Of a stretch of 53,874 bases of DNA, positions 1-7,749 are shown piece after piece. Source of the stretch: SLSG01 sp964477035 (GTDB lineage: Bacteria; Bacteroidota; Bacteroidia; Bacteroidales; UBA7960); NCBI GenBank assembly GCA_964477035.1, contig CAYZCW010000015.1, positions 1-53,874 on the forward strand. Direction: 5' to 3'. The notes beneath the pieces were generated by a model that ran no database searches, was not told the DNA's origin, and saw only the letters and a list, made by a program, of their open reading frames with translations. The first letter of the stretch is position 1; the number at the start of each line of letters is the position of its first letter. The translations under genes and the position numbers were made by a program.

Positions 1-2
1 AG

Positions 3-974
3 TACACGGCTGATACTACGCAGTACACAGCCGATAACTTCCCTATGCCGGAGGTAATTCTGCAGGGATCAGGCGATCTGACTGTTACTGCATATCGAGT
101 TAAAGATGCGGCTATAAAAGTGTCCGGGTCTGTATCTTTGAACATAAAAGGGTACAAGGTTCAAAGCACAGGTGGATCGCTGCAAGGTTCGAGTAATTTA
201 ATAGTTGATGCAAGGGCTATTACACCAGATTCTTCTATTAGCTTTAATACCTCTGGTAATCTGGTTGTAGCCGCAGAAGTTGTGCGGCAAGTATCGGCCA
301 AACTAGATGGTAGTGGAAATCTGTCAGTAAGTGGTCAAAGAACCAGAACAATTAGAGCAGTTTTAAACGGAGCTGGGAATTTATTTATTGAGGCAGGTAA
401 GTACACTCTTAAAAATGCTGCCGTCAATTTTATAGGATCGGGGGATATAACTGCAAGAGCGTCTAAGATACATAGCGGGGTATTGTCATTGTATTCGTCT
501 GGGAATCTGATTACAGGTGCAGAAGCTATAAGACAATCGTCGGCTGCATTTAATGGATCTGGAGATATATCAATCGCAGTACAGAGAGTAAAAATTGGTC
601 AGGCTGAATTGAGTGGTTCGGGGAATCTATCTGTTGAAGGGTTTAAATATACACTCAAAGAGGTTGCAGTTAAGTTTACAGGCGCAGGAAATCTGATTGT
701 AAAAGCGTCTAGAATGTGTGACGGGACGGTATTGTTGTACGGTTCTGGAGATATGACAGCCCAGGCTGCTCATATAGCTACGGCGAAGGCTCTGCTGTTA
801 GGGCAAGGAGATCTGAAAGTAAGCGGAGGAAAACTAAATAATGCAAGGATTAAATTAGATGGATTAGGCAACTTAATTATTGATGGGGAAGTATTTGCTG
901 GTGAGTTGCTTGTTTTTGAGGACACACCCTTTGATTTGGTGTCAATTGAGAACTACATTGTTGTTATTAAGTGA
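3..974 (+). CDS. Repeat-built phage-like structural protein (5' partial)
   Basis: The reading frame is open to the left edge, so the true start is probably outside the window; the first internal ATG is at 45. The visible ~320 residues are almost entirely about 14 tandem units of 20-22 residues with the core pattern hydrophobic-x-G-S-G-N/D-L-x-V-x-A/G. The units recur with a period of four: the KYTLK-ending unit returns four units later, as do the AExxRQ and QRxxx units. A short YTADxxx heptad precedes them. Such short Gly/Asn-rich beta repeats suggest an elongated beta-solenoid or fibre. The gene ends 4 bases before the tail-like gene at 979, so the two are probably co-transcribed. Codons are AT-richer than in the core genes to the right. 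No family was recognised; a tail or fibre role is inferred from neighbours only. Confidence 0.6.
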   Translation, partial: YTADTTQYTADNFPMPEVILQGSGDLTVTAYRVKDAAIKVSGSVSLNIKGYKVQSTGGSLQGSSNLIVDARAITPDSSISFNTSGNLVVAAEVVRQVSAKLDGSGNLSVSGQRTRTIRAVLNGAGNLFIEAGKYTLKNAAVNFIGSGDITARASKIHSGVLSLYSSGNLITGAEAIRQSSAAFNGSGDISIAVQRVKIGQAELSGSGNLSVEGFKYTLKEVAVKFTGAGNLIVKASRMCDGTVLLYGSGDMTAQAAHIATAKALLLGQGDLKVSGGKLNNARIKLDGLGNLIIDGEVFAGELLVFEDTPFDLVSIENYIVVIK

Positions 975-978
975 TTCA

Positions 979-3213
979 ATGAAACCAAAAGTGACCATAG
1001 GAGGCATCCCGGTAAATATTGACTCGAACATTCAAGTGGTGCTGCGCTCCCCGGTATTTCCTGAACAGGATAACACCGGCAGCTATGTGTTTAATTTCTC
1101 CCTTCAACCAACCAACGACATTAAGCGATTGCTGGGTTGGGGCCATCGACCCGGTGCCCCTAAGAAAGTATTTCATCATGAGATGACCATTAGCGTGGGC
1201 TCATTCAAACTCAGAGGACTGGCCAGGATCACCTCAATTAACCAAACATTGGCTGAAGCGTCCATGCCCATTTTTAATGGGGCATTCGCCCGAAAACTTG
1301 AAGGACTCAACCTCAATGAAATCGAGACTCAAAGCCTAACTGATTTACTTCCTCATATCGCCAGGGCGCAGATACCCGCTCCAATCCATAACCAATTTAC
1401 CTCCCCTACTTCGGGTGAAGTCATTGAAAACGACCCGATCCCTTTTAGCCTCATCATAGAAGACTCAGCAGCTTCACTGGGCCCTGAAGGGAAACAATAT
1501 TCCACCCCGGCCGATGGCAGCTTTACAATACATATTGAACTTGATGTGAATGTAATCGCCGGCAACACGCCAAGACTTATCATTAGAAAGAATGGTCAAC
1601 AAGCCTTTATTAAATACCTCCAACAAGGGCAGCAGACTTTTTCTCATTCTCTTGAACTGGACCTTCTGGCCGGGGATATAATCGATTGGGTATTCAGTAT
1701 CAACTACGATCAGTACTCTTTCGACCCCTATGATCCTGATTACGGATATTCAGAGGCGGTTTGGGAATACAACCCCCAGTCAATGGTTTCAGTATTCTCG
1801 CCCTACCCCATTAACGATATTGTAAATCATCAATATCCCCAGGCAAACTATGCGATAGGACCCATATTTAATGACAATTTTTTTGCTCATGCCGGACAAA
1901 GCAAATTCCTGGTTGACTCACAGGATCTCCAGTTTATAAATGAGAAATTCCCCGTGATCAACTACTTCAAAAATGGGAAGTTCCCGGTTCTTATCTCAGG
2001 GGAACAGGAAGGTGACCAGTACTCGTGCTTTAACACAATCTCTCCACTGCTCTACCTCCCTTATGTAATTACCAAATTATTTGAAACATTGGGAATTGAA
2101 ATCAACAACAATGTGTTTGAATCCCCGGAGATCAACCAATTGTGCATTTATGCCAATAACTCCCTGAACCGTTTCGATCTACAAGGGGCAAACCCAATTC
2201 GCGACAGCTTCAACCTTTCTGATATGCTGCCTCCAATTCCTGCATCAGAATTTTTTAAGGACGTTTGTAAAACCCTGGGCATTGTTTATTCCTTCAACGA
2301 ATTCAACAATACGCTAATACTTAAAACCATTGACTCCATTATCCAGGACCACACAGCTATCCCTTTTTCCAATGGGATATTGACAAAAGCACATATCGAC
2401 ATCAATACTATTTCCGGTTTCCATCTCAAATATGAAAAGCCGGAGGATCCCTTTGTGTCGGAAAATTATAAGAATCTGGATGAAGTCAATCTTTTGGGAA
2501 GTGTTTCCACTTTGTCTGAACTACCTCATGAGGCAAACCCCAATGACTGTTTCCTGGTTGAACAGGAATCTGCCTACTATTACTACGGCCTGGAGGAGGA
2601 AACAAACAACCTTTCATGGCTGCTTTACACAATGGCGTTTTCCTTTGACATCAAGCATGTTTCGGCCGTGCAAAATGCGAGTGAAAACCTCCTTGAAATT
2701 GTGCTCCCATGTCCTCCAATGATGATGCGAACCTCTCCAAAACATGACCCCACATGGGGAAATCATCGAGATTGGGTTATTCCCGCAACCAAACGACCTG
2801 GTCGGCTCCAGGGCACAAAAAAAGCAGACCCTGACTACTATTTATTGTTTTACAGGGGGCTAATCTTCGACAGTTTCTTTGAGCTTTATCCATACCTCTC
2901 AAATCAAAGAGAACCATCAATTGGTGGTGTACCGCTTCCTGACCCATTGGATCTAAGCCTTACCCATGAGGACCACAGTTTGTACAAGAAACGGTTTCAT
3001 CGGTACTTGACGTGGAGAACCGGCGTGGATGGCACCCATAGATTTATAAAAGACATATCCACCCGAGAGCTTGCAGAGTTTGATTTTCTTCGGTGGTACA
3101 ATATCCTTGGAATGGACTACCTTATTCAAGAAATTCGTTTTGAAATCACCCCTCGGGGAATATCTCCAGCTGAGATCATCGCCATGCCAAGGGCGGTAAT
3201 TGACCAGGACTAA
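979..3213 (+). CDS. Putative prophage tail/structural protein
   Basis: This is a 744-residue protein if started at the ATG at 979, which follows the upstream stop by 4 bases. An in-frame start at 880 would lie inside the previous gene and is less likely. The N-terminus (KPKVTIGGIPVN, then a stretch ending FNFSLQPTNDIKRLLGW) resembles, from memory, large tail-associated proteins of Bacteroidota prophages that begin with an I-G-G-x-x-V-x-I segment and a conserved polar 'x-L-P-x-T-N' turn. No signal peptide or membrane segment is visible, and the protein is rich in aromatic residues and predicted beta structure. Its stop overlaps the convergent integrase stop by 4 bases. The tail assignment is an inference from position in an integrated element and weak family memory; it could be another virion or cargo protein. 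Confidence 0.5.
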   Translation: MKPKVTIGGIPVNIDSNIQVVLRSPVFPEQDNTGSYVFNFSLQPTNDIKRLLGWGHRPGAPKKVFHHEMTISVGSFKLRGLARITSINQTLAEASMPIFNGAFARKLEGLNLNEIETQSLTDLLPHIARAQIPAPIHNQFTSPTSGEVIENDPIPFSLIIEDSAASLGPEGKQYSTPADGSFTIHIELDVNVIAGNTPRLIIRKNGQQAFIKYLQQGQQTFSHSLELDLLAGDIIDWVFSINYDQYSFDPYDPDYGYSEAVWEYNPQSMVSVFSPYPINDIVNHQYPQANYAIGPIFNDNFFAHAGQSKFLVDSQDLQFINEKFPVINYFKNGKFPVLISGEQEGDQYSCFNTISPLLYLPYVITKLFETLGIEINNNVFESPEINQLCIYANNSLNRFDLQGANPIRDSFNLSDMLPPIPASEFFKDVCKTLGIVYSFNEFNNTLILKTIDSIIQDHTAIPFSNGILTKAHIDINTISGFHLKYEKPEDPFVSENYKNLDEVNLLGSVSTLSELPHEANPNDCFLVEQESAYYYYGLEEETNNLSWLLYTMAFSFDIKHVSAVQNASENLLEIVLPCPPMMMRTSPKHDPTWGNHRDWVIPATKRPGRLQGTKKADPDYYLLFYRGLIFDSFFELYPYLSNQREPSIGGVPLPDPLDLSLTHEDHSLYKKRFHRYLTWRTGVDGTHRFIKDISTRELAEFDFLRWYNILGMDYLIQEIRFEITPRGISPAEIIAMPRAVIDQD

Positions 3214-4415
3214 ATCCTAGGAGCTATCTTTTTGATCACGCTACTGCAGTCCCCCATCAATGCAGTCGTATATTCAATTGTCTGGTCCAGGCTCTTATGT
3301 CCAGCTTGGTTCTTTATCACCAGCCAGTCCGCTCCAGCCCTTTTAAGCTCCACCATCCCTGTGTGCTTAAATGCATACAAGATGTAATCCTTTGGCAGAT
3401 CAATGGCCTTTTTCAATGCCACAAACCTTGTGTATAAAAAGTTACGACTCACCCGCATCAGCCCTTTTGTTCTATCAGAAAAAATAAAGTAATGGTGATC
3501 CGGGCGCTTGCCTATGTGAGCAGCAACATCCTCTAATAGATAATCTGGCACATCAACCACTCTTTGTATTCCAACCTTTGAAACAGGAGCCGGAATGGTG
3601 ATCTTGCCTCTTCGAATGTCAATGTGTTTAATCTGAATGCCACGCAGCTCTCCTGGCCTTATGAAACAGTTGAAAATAATTTTTATTGCCACCATTAGTT
3701 GGAGATCAGAATGCCTGGAAGCTGCTGTGATTTTTTTCAGCAATTCCGGATCATAGATCCTTGGCTTAAGGTTTTCATTCTTCAGACGTTTGATCTCAAT
3801 AAAGGGGTTGTTGACGACAACACTTTTCCTAATCAAAAACTTGAAAAATGATTTTAACAAAACATTGTATTCATTGATGGTCTTGTTGGACAGCCCGCGC
3901 TCATTTCGCAAATATAAATTGAACTCTAAGGCTTGCTCTTCCCCAAACAGAGCAATATCATTCTCCTCCCAGTGCTTCTTTTTGATGAATTCCAAGAAAT
4001 ATCGAAACTTGCTTTTATAGGTCGTAAGCGATGCAGGCCTAACGTCTGCCTTTGTTTCAATAAATTGATTGATATAATAGGGGAAGGTTTTGTTGCCGGA
4101 TCTTATTCTTCCGTACTTCCTTGCGATTTGATGATACACAAGATCATCTGAATAAATGACCTTGCTCCTATCTTCAAATGGGGACCAGCCATTGAGCAGC
4201 TTTTTTGTCAGCTCCTCAATAACCCTTTTCGCATGGTTTCGTTTTGCTCGATTGGATTTTTTCTCAGTAAATCCATCATAAAGACGGAAGCGTTCCATCT
4301 TCCCGGAACCAGGATTCCGGTAGCTGTAAAACACAAACCATTGCTTGGATAAATCTCCGTTATGGTCGTGTAACCTAGGGAGTATCAGGACTTTCTCCCG
4401 TTTTTGTCTGTTCAT
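3210..4415 (-). CDS. Tyrosine recombinase / phage-type integrase
   Basis: The 401-residue protein starts at the ATG at 4415; a TTG ten codons upstream is possible. It has an N-terminal arm-binding-like region, a SAM-like core-binding domain (about residues 120-205) and a C-terminal catalytic domain. Visible catalytic elements are Arg253 in the R-P-G-E-L-R-G box, Lys280 (S-K-V-G), His372 in G-H-K-S and the nucleophile Tyr382 in E-Y-T-T-A. The usual H-x-x-R box reads Y-A-F-K-H-T-G (347-353), so both His and Arg are substituted, a variant I recall from Bacteroidota integrases. The gene points into the element and starts about 110 bases from the 3' end of tRNA-Leu, the classic arrangement for site-specific integration into a tRNA gene. 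It should catalyse integration and excision of the element extending leftward. Confidence 0.9.
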   Translation of the reverse strand: MNRQKREKVLILPRLHDHNGDLSKQWFVFYSYRNPGSGKMERFRLYDGFTEKKSNRAKRNHAKRVIEELTKKLLNGWSPFEDRSKVIYSDDLVYHQIARKYGRIRSGNKTFPYYINQFIETKADVRPASLTTYKSKFRYFLEFIKKKHWEENDIALFGEEQALEFNLYLRNERGLSNKTINEYNVLLKSFFKFLIRKSVVVNNPFIEIKRLKNENLKPRIYDPELLKKITAASRHSDLQLMVAIKIIFNCFIRPGELRGIQIKHIDIRRGKITIPAPVSKVGIQRVVDVPDYLLEDVAAHIGKRPDHHYFIFSDRTKGLMRVSRNFLYTRFVALKKAIDLPKDYILYAFKHTGMVELKRAGADWLVIKNQAGHKSLDQTIEYTTALMGDCSSVIKKIAPRI

Positions 4416-4454
4416 AAGTTCTGAAATGCTTGATAACCCGGCCAATCAGAACTT
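4416..4454. repeat. Inverted repeat upstream of the integrase
   Basis: AAGTTCTGA (4416-4424) is repeated as its exact reverse complement TCAGAACTT (4446-4454), with 21 bases between. It lies directly in front of the integrase start. It could be an operator or an integrase/excisionase arm-type binding site; no function is demonstrated. Confidence 0.4.
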
Positions 4455-4522
4455 TGAATTTGTCTGCCCGTTTTTACTATGTCCGTAACACTCTGATATT
4501 CTGCCCTTTACAGAGGTGTTTG

Positions 4523-4560
4523 TGCGGATGAAGGGACTCGAACCCCCACGCCTTTCGGCA
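4523..4560. other. Probable attachment-site half (tRNA-Leu 3' end)
   Basis: The T-arm and acceptor 3' half of the tRNA lie next to an integrase gene that reads into AT-richer phage-like sequence. Integration into tRNA 3' ends normally leaves an intact tRNA at one end and a direct repeat of its 3' portion at the far end. The second copy would lie left of this window, so the core boundaries cannot be fixed. Confidence 0.4.
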
Positions 4561-4604
4561 CCAGATCCTAAGTCTGGCGCGGCTACCAATTACGCCACAT
4601 CCGC
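4523..4604 (-). tRNA. tRNA-Leu (anticodon UAG)
   Basis: On the minus strand an 82-base class II tRNA can be folded. The acceptor stem GCGGATG (4598-4604) pairs with CATCCGC (4524-4530), with discriminator A at 4523. The anticodon stem CCAGA/TCTGG encloses the loop CTTAGGA with anticodon TAG (4568-4570), the D-arm contains GGTAG, a long variable arm reads TGCCGAAAGGCGT, and the T-arm contains GGTTCGAGTC. The long variable arm and UAG anticodon identify leucine. The 3' CCA is not encoded. A TAnnTTTG box lies about 18 bases upstream. The 3' end borders the integrated element. Confidence 0.95.
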
Positions 4605-4621
4605 CCGCCGGAAACGGAGTG

Positions 4622-4629
4622 CAAATTTA
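4622..4629 (-). promoter_or_regulatory. -7 box of the tRNA-Leu promoter
   Basis: On the minus strand the sequence TAAATTTG matches the Bacteroidota -7 consensus TAnnTTTG and is followed by GCAC, a typical start region. The tRNA begins 18 bases downstream. TTG triplets lie upstream but at spacings shorter than the ideal for a -33 element. Confidence 0.6.
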
Positions 4630-4659
4630 CAAATTTTTTCAACAAGAAGAAGCTCCCGT

Positions 4660-6840
4660 TCAGGCTTTTTGCCGGCCTTCGCTGGTGGGGAGGGTAAAAC
4701 GGAAACAGGACCCCTTGCCGGTTTCGCTTTCAAACCAGATATCCCCCCCCAGTTTATCGACGAACTCCCGGCAAAGAAGCAGTCCCAGGCCGCTGCCTTT
4801 TTCGTCCCGGGTGCCATAGGTCGAGTAAGGGAAGTCCACACGGAACAGTTTTTGTTTTTCGGAATCCGGAATACCGACCCCGGTATCCGTGACGGACACC
4901 TCCACCGAACCGTTCCTGTAGGCTGCATCGACCCACACACTGCCCCCCGCCCCGGTATACTTCAGTGCATTGGACAGCAGGTTGCGAAGGACGGCATTGA
5001 GCATGTTTCTGTCAGCCCATACGATCATGTCGGCCGGGATCCTGCTGTCAAATGCAACCTCCTTTTCCCGGGCACCGGCAGCAAACAATTTGAGAACCTC
5101 CCGGACCAGTTCGCCCAGGTCGAGATAGGCCGGCTCGTAGGTGATCTTCCCTGTCTGTGCGCGGGACCAGTGCAGGAGGTTCTCCAGCAGCTCGTTGATC
5201 TTATGGACCGATTTGTCCAGTTCCGACACCAGCTCGCGCAACTCCTCCCTGTCCAGGGCATCGATGTCCCGTTTCAGTATCCGGGAAAAACTGACAATGG
5301 AGGCAAACGGATTCCTCAGGTCGTGCGATATGATGGAGAAAAACTTGTCCTTGGTGGAGTTTATGGCCACCAGGTGTTTATGGGAGTCGGACAATTGCTG
5401 ATTGGCTTCATGCAGCTTCCTGTTCAGATCCTCCACCTTTTGTTTCTGATCAAGGAGGCTGTGATTGAGTTCCTGCAATTTTCGGTTGGCCTCGAACACC
5501 TCCCCTCTTTGCTCCTCCATTTTTTTATGGGACTCCCGGGCATAGCGGTAACGGTTCAGCAAAAGAATCAGCAGGGCCAGGGCCAGGGCAATGACAAGGA
5601 GCAGGAAAACCTGAAGCAAACGCTGCTTGTCCAGGGTCAGTTGGATGATCTCGTTATTCTTCCTGAGCAGGTCGATCTCATTTTCCTTTCGTTCGCGGTC
5701 AAAAAGCAATTGCATCTCCACCACCCGCCGGTGACTCTCCTCATTGTAGAGGCTGTCCAGCAGGGCAAGGTATTGCTGCTGGTAATTGTATGCCGAACGG
5801 TAGTCAGCCACCCGGGCCATCACCCGGGACAAGGCGAGCAGGTTGGCCGAGACCATCCGCGCCAGCCCGATCCTTTCCGCAATGTCCAGGCTGGTCTGAA
5901 AACTGGCCAGGGCATCCGCCTGCTGACCCCGTTCCAGCCAGGCCTTGCCGATCCAATGATGGATGCTGGCCAGCCCGCTCTTGTCATTGATTTCCCCGTA
6001 CAACGCCAACGCCCAGAAAAAGTGTTCCACGGCCTGATGTACCGCCCCCGATGCCAGGTAAAGGGATCCGATATTCTCTATGGTAACGGCCATCTCCCGG
6101 GTATCCTGAAGCTCCTGCCTGATCTCCAGGGCTTCCCGGTAATAGGAAAGGGCCTGGTCATGGTCCCCGATGGCCTGCCTGACCAGTCCGAGGTTGTTCA
6201 AAGAGAAGGCAATGCTTCTTTTATTTCCCGGTTCCCGTTTGAGTTTCAGGGACTCCAGGTGGTACCATTCTGCCTGGGCGTAATCGCCCTGGAGGTAATG
6301 GACCTTTCCTATATTGTTCATGACCGTGGCGATGCCGGCTGCGTGTCTTATCTGCTGGTAAATGCCCAGGGCCACCAGGTAGTATTCCAGGGCCCTGTCG
6401 TGATGTCCCTGGTCTGAGAAGATCAGGCCGATATTGGCCTGGGTGCGGGCGATCCCCAGGGAGTCATTCTGGTCGCGAAAATGGTGAAATGCATCAAAAA
6501 GGAAATCGAGTGCCTGGGGAAAACTGCCAAGCTGCCAGTAAATGACGCCCAGGTTGTTCAACGCCCGGGCAACACCCCCGGGGTCATTGTTCCCGGTGGC
6601 AAGATGCCTGGCCCTTTCCGCCATATCCAGCGCACGCTCCGGATCGGTCGACTTGATCAGCCAGGAGAAATCAATAAGGGCCGGAATCAGGGCGGTGTCG
6701 GAAACCTGCGGGTCTTCAATCAGTTGGTATAGGCTGTCGGCCTGCGCCTGCAAAGGGCTCAGGGAGTCTGTCTTCCCGTGCGAAGTCACACACAGGAAAA
6801 CCATCACCCAGGCAACAGAGAGGTTCCGAACCATTTGCAT
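4660..6840 (-). CDS. TPR-containing membrane sensor histidine kinase
   Basis: A 726-residue sensor kinase starting at the ATG at 6840, chosen because it opens directly into a signal peptide-like segment; 25 further upstream codons would overlap the promoter. The order is: signal peptide (about 1-22), periplasmic TPR repeats (about 85-365), a transmembrane helix (about 408-429), a coiled coil rich in Glu/Gln/Asn (about 440-495), a HisKA domain with the phospho-acceptor His506 in S-H-D-L-R-N-P-F, and a HATPase domain with N-L-L-S-N-A-L-K-Y (N box), D-T-G-V-G-I-P (652-658) and G-S-G-L-G-L (682-687). It has no receiver or output domain, and no response regulator lies beside it, so its partner is unknown. 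It diverges from nrfHA; control of that operon is possible but unproven. The TPR input suggests sensing via protein contacts. Confidence 0.92.
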   Translation of the reverse strand: MQMVRNLSVAWVMVFLCVTSHGKTDSLSPLQAQADSLYQLIEDPQVSDTALIPALIDFSWLIKSTDPERALDMAERARHLATGNNDPGGVARALNNLGVIYWQLGSFPQALDFLFDAFHHFRDQNDSLGIARTQANIGLIFSDQGHHDRALEYYLVALGIYQQIRHAAGIATVMNNIGKVHYLQGDYAQAEWYHLESLKLKREPGNKRSIAFSLNNLGLVRQAIGDHDQALSYYREALEIRQELQDTREMAVTIENIGSLYLASGAVHQAVEHFFWALALYGEINDKSGLASIHHWIGKAWLERGQQADALASFQTSLDIAERIGLARMVSANLLALSRVMARVADYRSAYNYQQQYLALLDSLYNEESHRRVVEMQLLFDRERKENEIDLLRKNNEIIQLTLDKQRLLQVFLLLVIALALALLILLLNRYRYARESHKKMEEQRGEVFEANRKLQELNHSLLDQKQKVEDLNRKLHEANQQLSDSHKHLVAINSTKDKFFSIISHDLRNPFASIVSFSRILKRDIDALDREELRELVSELDKSVHKINELLENLLHWSRAQTGKITYEPAYLDLGELVREVLKLFAAGAREKEVAFDSRIPADMIVWADRNMLNAVLRNLLSNALKYTGAGGSVWVDAAYRNGSVEVSVTDTGVGIPDSEKQKLFRVDFPYSTYGTRDEKGSGLGLLLCREFVDKLGGDIWFESETGKGSCFRFTLPTSEGRQKA

Positions 6841-6857
6841 CGGGTAAAAACGACCAA

Positions 6858-6886
6858 TTATTGCAATAACACCCCTATTTATAGGG
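6858..6886. promoter_or_regulatory. Two palindromes in the kinase gene leader
   Basis: TTATTGCAATAA (6858-6869) is a perfect 12-base palindrome. CCCTA-TTTA-TAGGG (6873-6886) is a short inverted repeat that covers the predicted transcription start. Both sit between the -7 box and the kinase ATG and could be operator sites or leader structure. Confidence 0.35.
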
Positions 6887-6915
6887 CAAATATAGCAAAA
6901 CAAAGTCAATCCCAA
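6887..6915 (-). promoter_or_regulatory. Promoter of the histidine kinase gene
   Basis: On the minus strand TATATTTG (6887-6894) matches TAnnTTTG. A TTG (6913-6915) lies 18 bases upstream, close to the expected -33/-7 spacing of Bacteroidota housekeeping promoters. The predicted start is near 6880, giving a leader of about 40 bases. Confidence 0.65.
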
Positions 6916-7050
6916 CCGGCAGACATGAATTAAATCTTTTCAGGACGCCATGATTTAATTTAATCTAAACAAAAATTCCAGCCCTTTGTCGCCTGCTTTT
7001 CCCTGGGGAAATATCTTTTTGTATATTTCGGTACGAATTGACCCAAAACG

Positions 7051-7063
7051 AACCAACAGCCAA
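7051..7063 (+). repeat. 13-base repeat copy upstream of nrfH
   Basis: AACCAACAGCCAA ends 4 bases before the nrfH ATG. The identical 13-mer occurs twice in front of nrfA (7706-7718 and 7720-7732). Confidence 0.7.
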
Positions 7064-7067
7064 AGTG

Positions 7068-7700
7068 ATGGATGGTCTCAGGCGGTTTTTTCATTTTTTC
7101 ATCCCCCCGGAAAACTGGCGCTTTACCGTCATCATCCTGGCGGGGATTTTCACGGGAATCTTTCTTCTTGTGGTGCACATCTCCAAGGCGACATCCTATT
7201 TGTCGGATAAGCCGGAAACCTGCATCAACTGCCATGTCATGTACCCTCAATACGCCTCCTGGTCCAAAAGCAGCCACAGCCAGGCCGCGACCTGCGTGGA
7301 ATGCCACACACCCCAGGACAGCTTCCTGCGGAAATATTATGTAAAAGGCACAGATGGCATGGCACACACCACCTATTTCACCTTCCGCTGGGAGCCCCAG
7401 GTCATCATGATGAAGGAGCGGGGCGTGAATGTCGTGCAGGAAAACTGCATTCGCTGCCACCTGGAACAGGTTGACATGGTTCAAATCGTGGAAGTCACGG
7501 GGGAATCCGCTTCCATGGGTGATGGAAAGCTCTGCTGGGACTGTCACAGGGAAACGCCTCACGGCAGCGTAAAAAGCCTGTCGGCTGCTCCTCACGCCCT
7601 GGTGGAACGCCTTCCCTCCGTACTGCCCTCCTGGCTTGAGCAGTTCCTGAGGCCCCGGCAGAACCGGACAGACGCCCTGCCAACCCCCAACCCCCGATAG
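7068..7700 (+). CDS. nrfH: Cytochrome c nitrite reductase small subunit NrfH
   Basis: Membrane-anchored tetraheme quinol oxidase of the NapC/NirT family that passes electrons from menaquinol to NrfA. Using the ATG at 7068 gives 210 residues; a TTG at 7038 would add ten residues encoded partly by a repeat sequence and is disfavoured. One N-terminal membrane helix (about 19-38) is followed by four heme-binding motifs: CINCH (52-56), CVECH (76-80), CIRCH (127-131) and CWDCH (156-160). The last ~15 residues (…RQNRTDALPTPNPR) are low in complexity and run into the simple repeat before nrfA, suggesting that the stop has shifted through repeat growth. nrfA starts 49 bases downstream, so the pair forms an operon for dissimilatory nitrite reduction to ammonium at the periplasmic face. 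Confidence 0.95.
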   Translation: MDGLRRFFHFFIPPENWRFTVIILAGIFTGIFLLVVHISKATSYLSDKPETCINCHVMYPQYASWSKSSHSQAATCVECHTPQDSFLRKYYVKGTDGMAHTTYFTFRWEPQVIMMKERGVNVVQENCIRCHLEQVDMVQIVEVTGESASMGDGKLCWDCHRETPHGSVKSLSAAPHALVERLPSVLPSWLEQFLRPRQNRTDALPTPNPR

Positions 7701-7705
7701 CGAGC

Positions 7706-7745
7706 AACCAACAGCCAACAACCAACAGCCAATAACCAACAACCA
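7706..7745 (+). repeat. CAACC-rich simple repeat between nrfH and nrfA
   Basis: Two copies of AACCAACAGCCAA spaced 14 bases apart (7706 and 7720) are followed by degenerate AATAACCAAC/AACCAACC units up to the nrfA ATG. The tract is almost free of G and T and should be unstructured as RNA. Translated antisense it gives Trp/Leu/Val-rich strings that are probably not a real protein. Confidence 0.75.
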
Positions 7746-7749
7746 ACCC

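Noticed and set aside
880..978. Earlier in-frame start for the tail-like gene
   Set aside because: It lies inside the preceding gene and encodes a Cys/Leu-rich stretch unrelated to the rest; the ATG at 979 fits the intergenic spacing.
4516..6417. 633-codon plus-strand frame over the histidine kinase
   Set aside because: It is antisense to a protein with complete kinase motifs and crosses the tRNA; such long shadow frames are expected in GC-rich coding DNA.
7706..7745. Short repeats before nrfA as a possible CRISPR array
   Set aside because: Units are 14 bases, adjacent and degenerate, with no spacers and no cas genes nearby.
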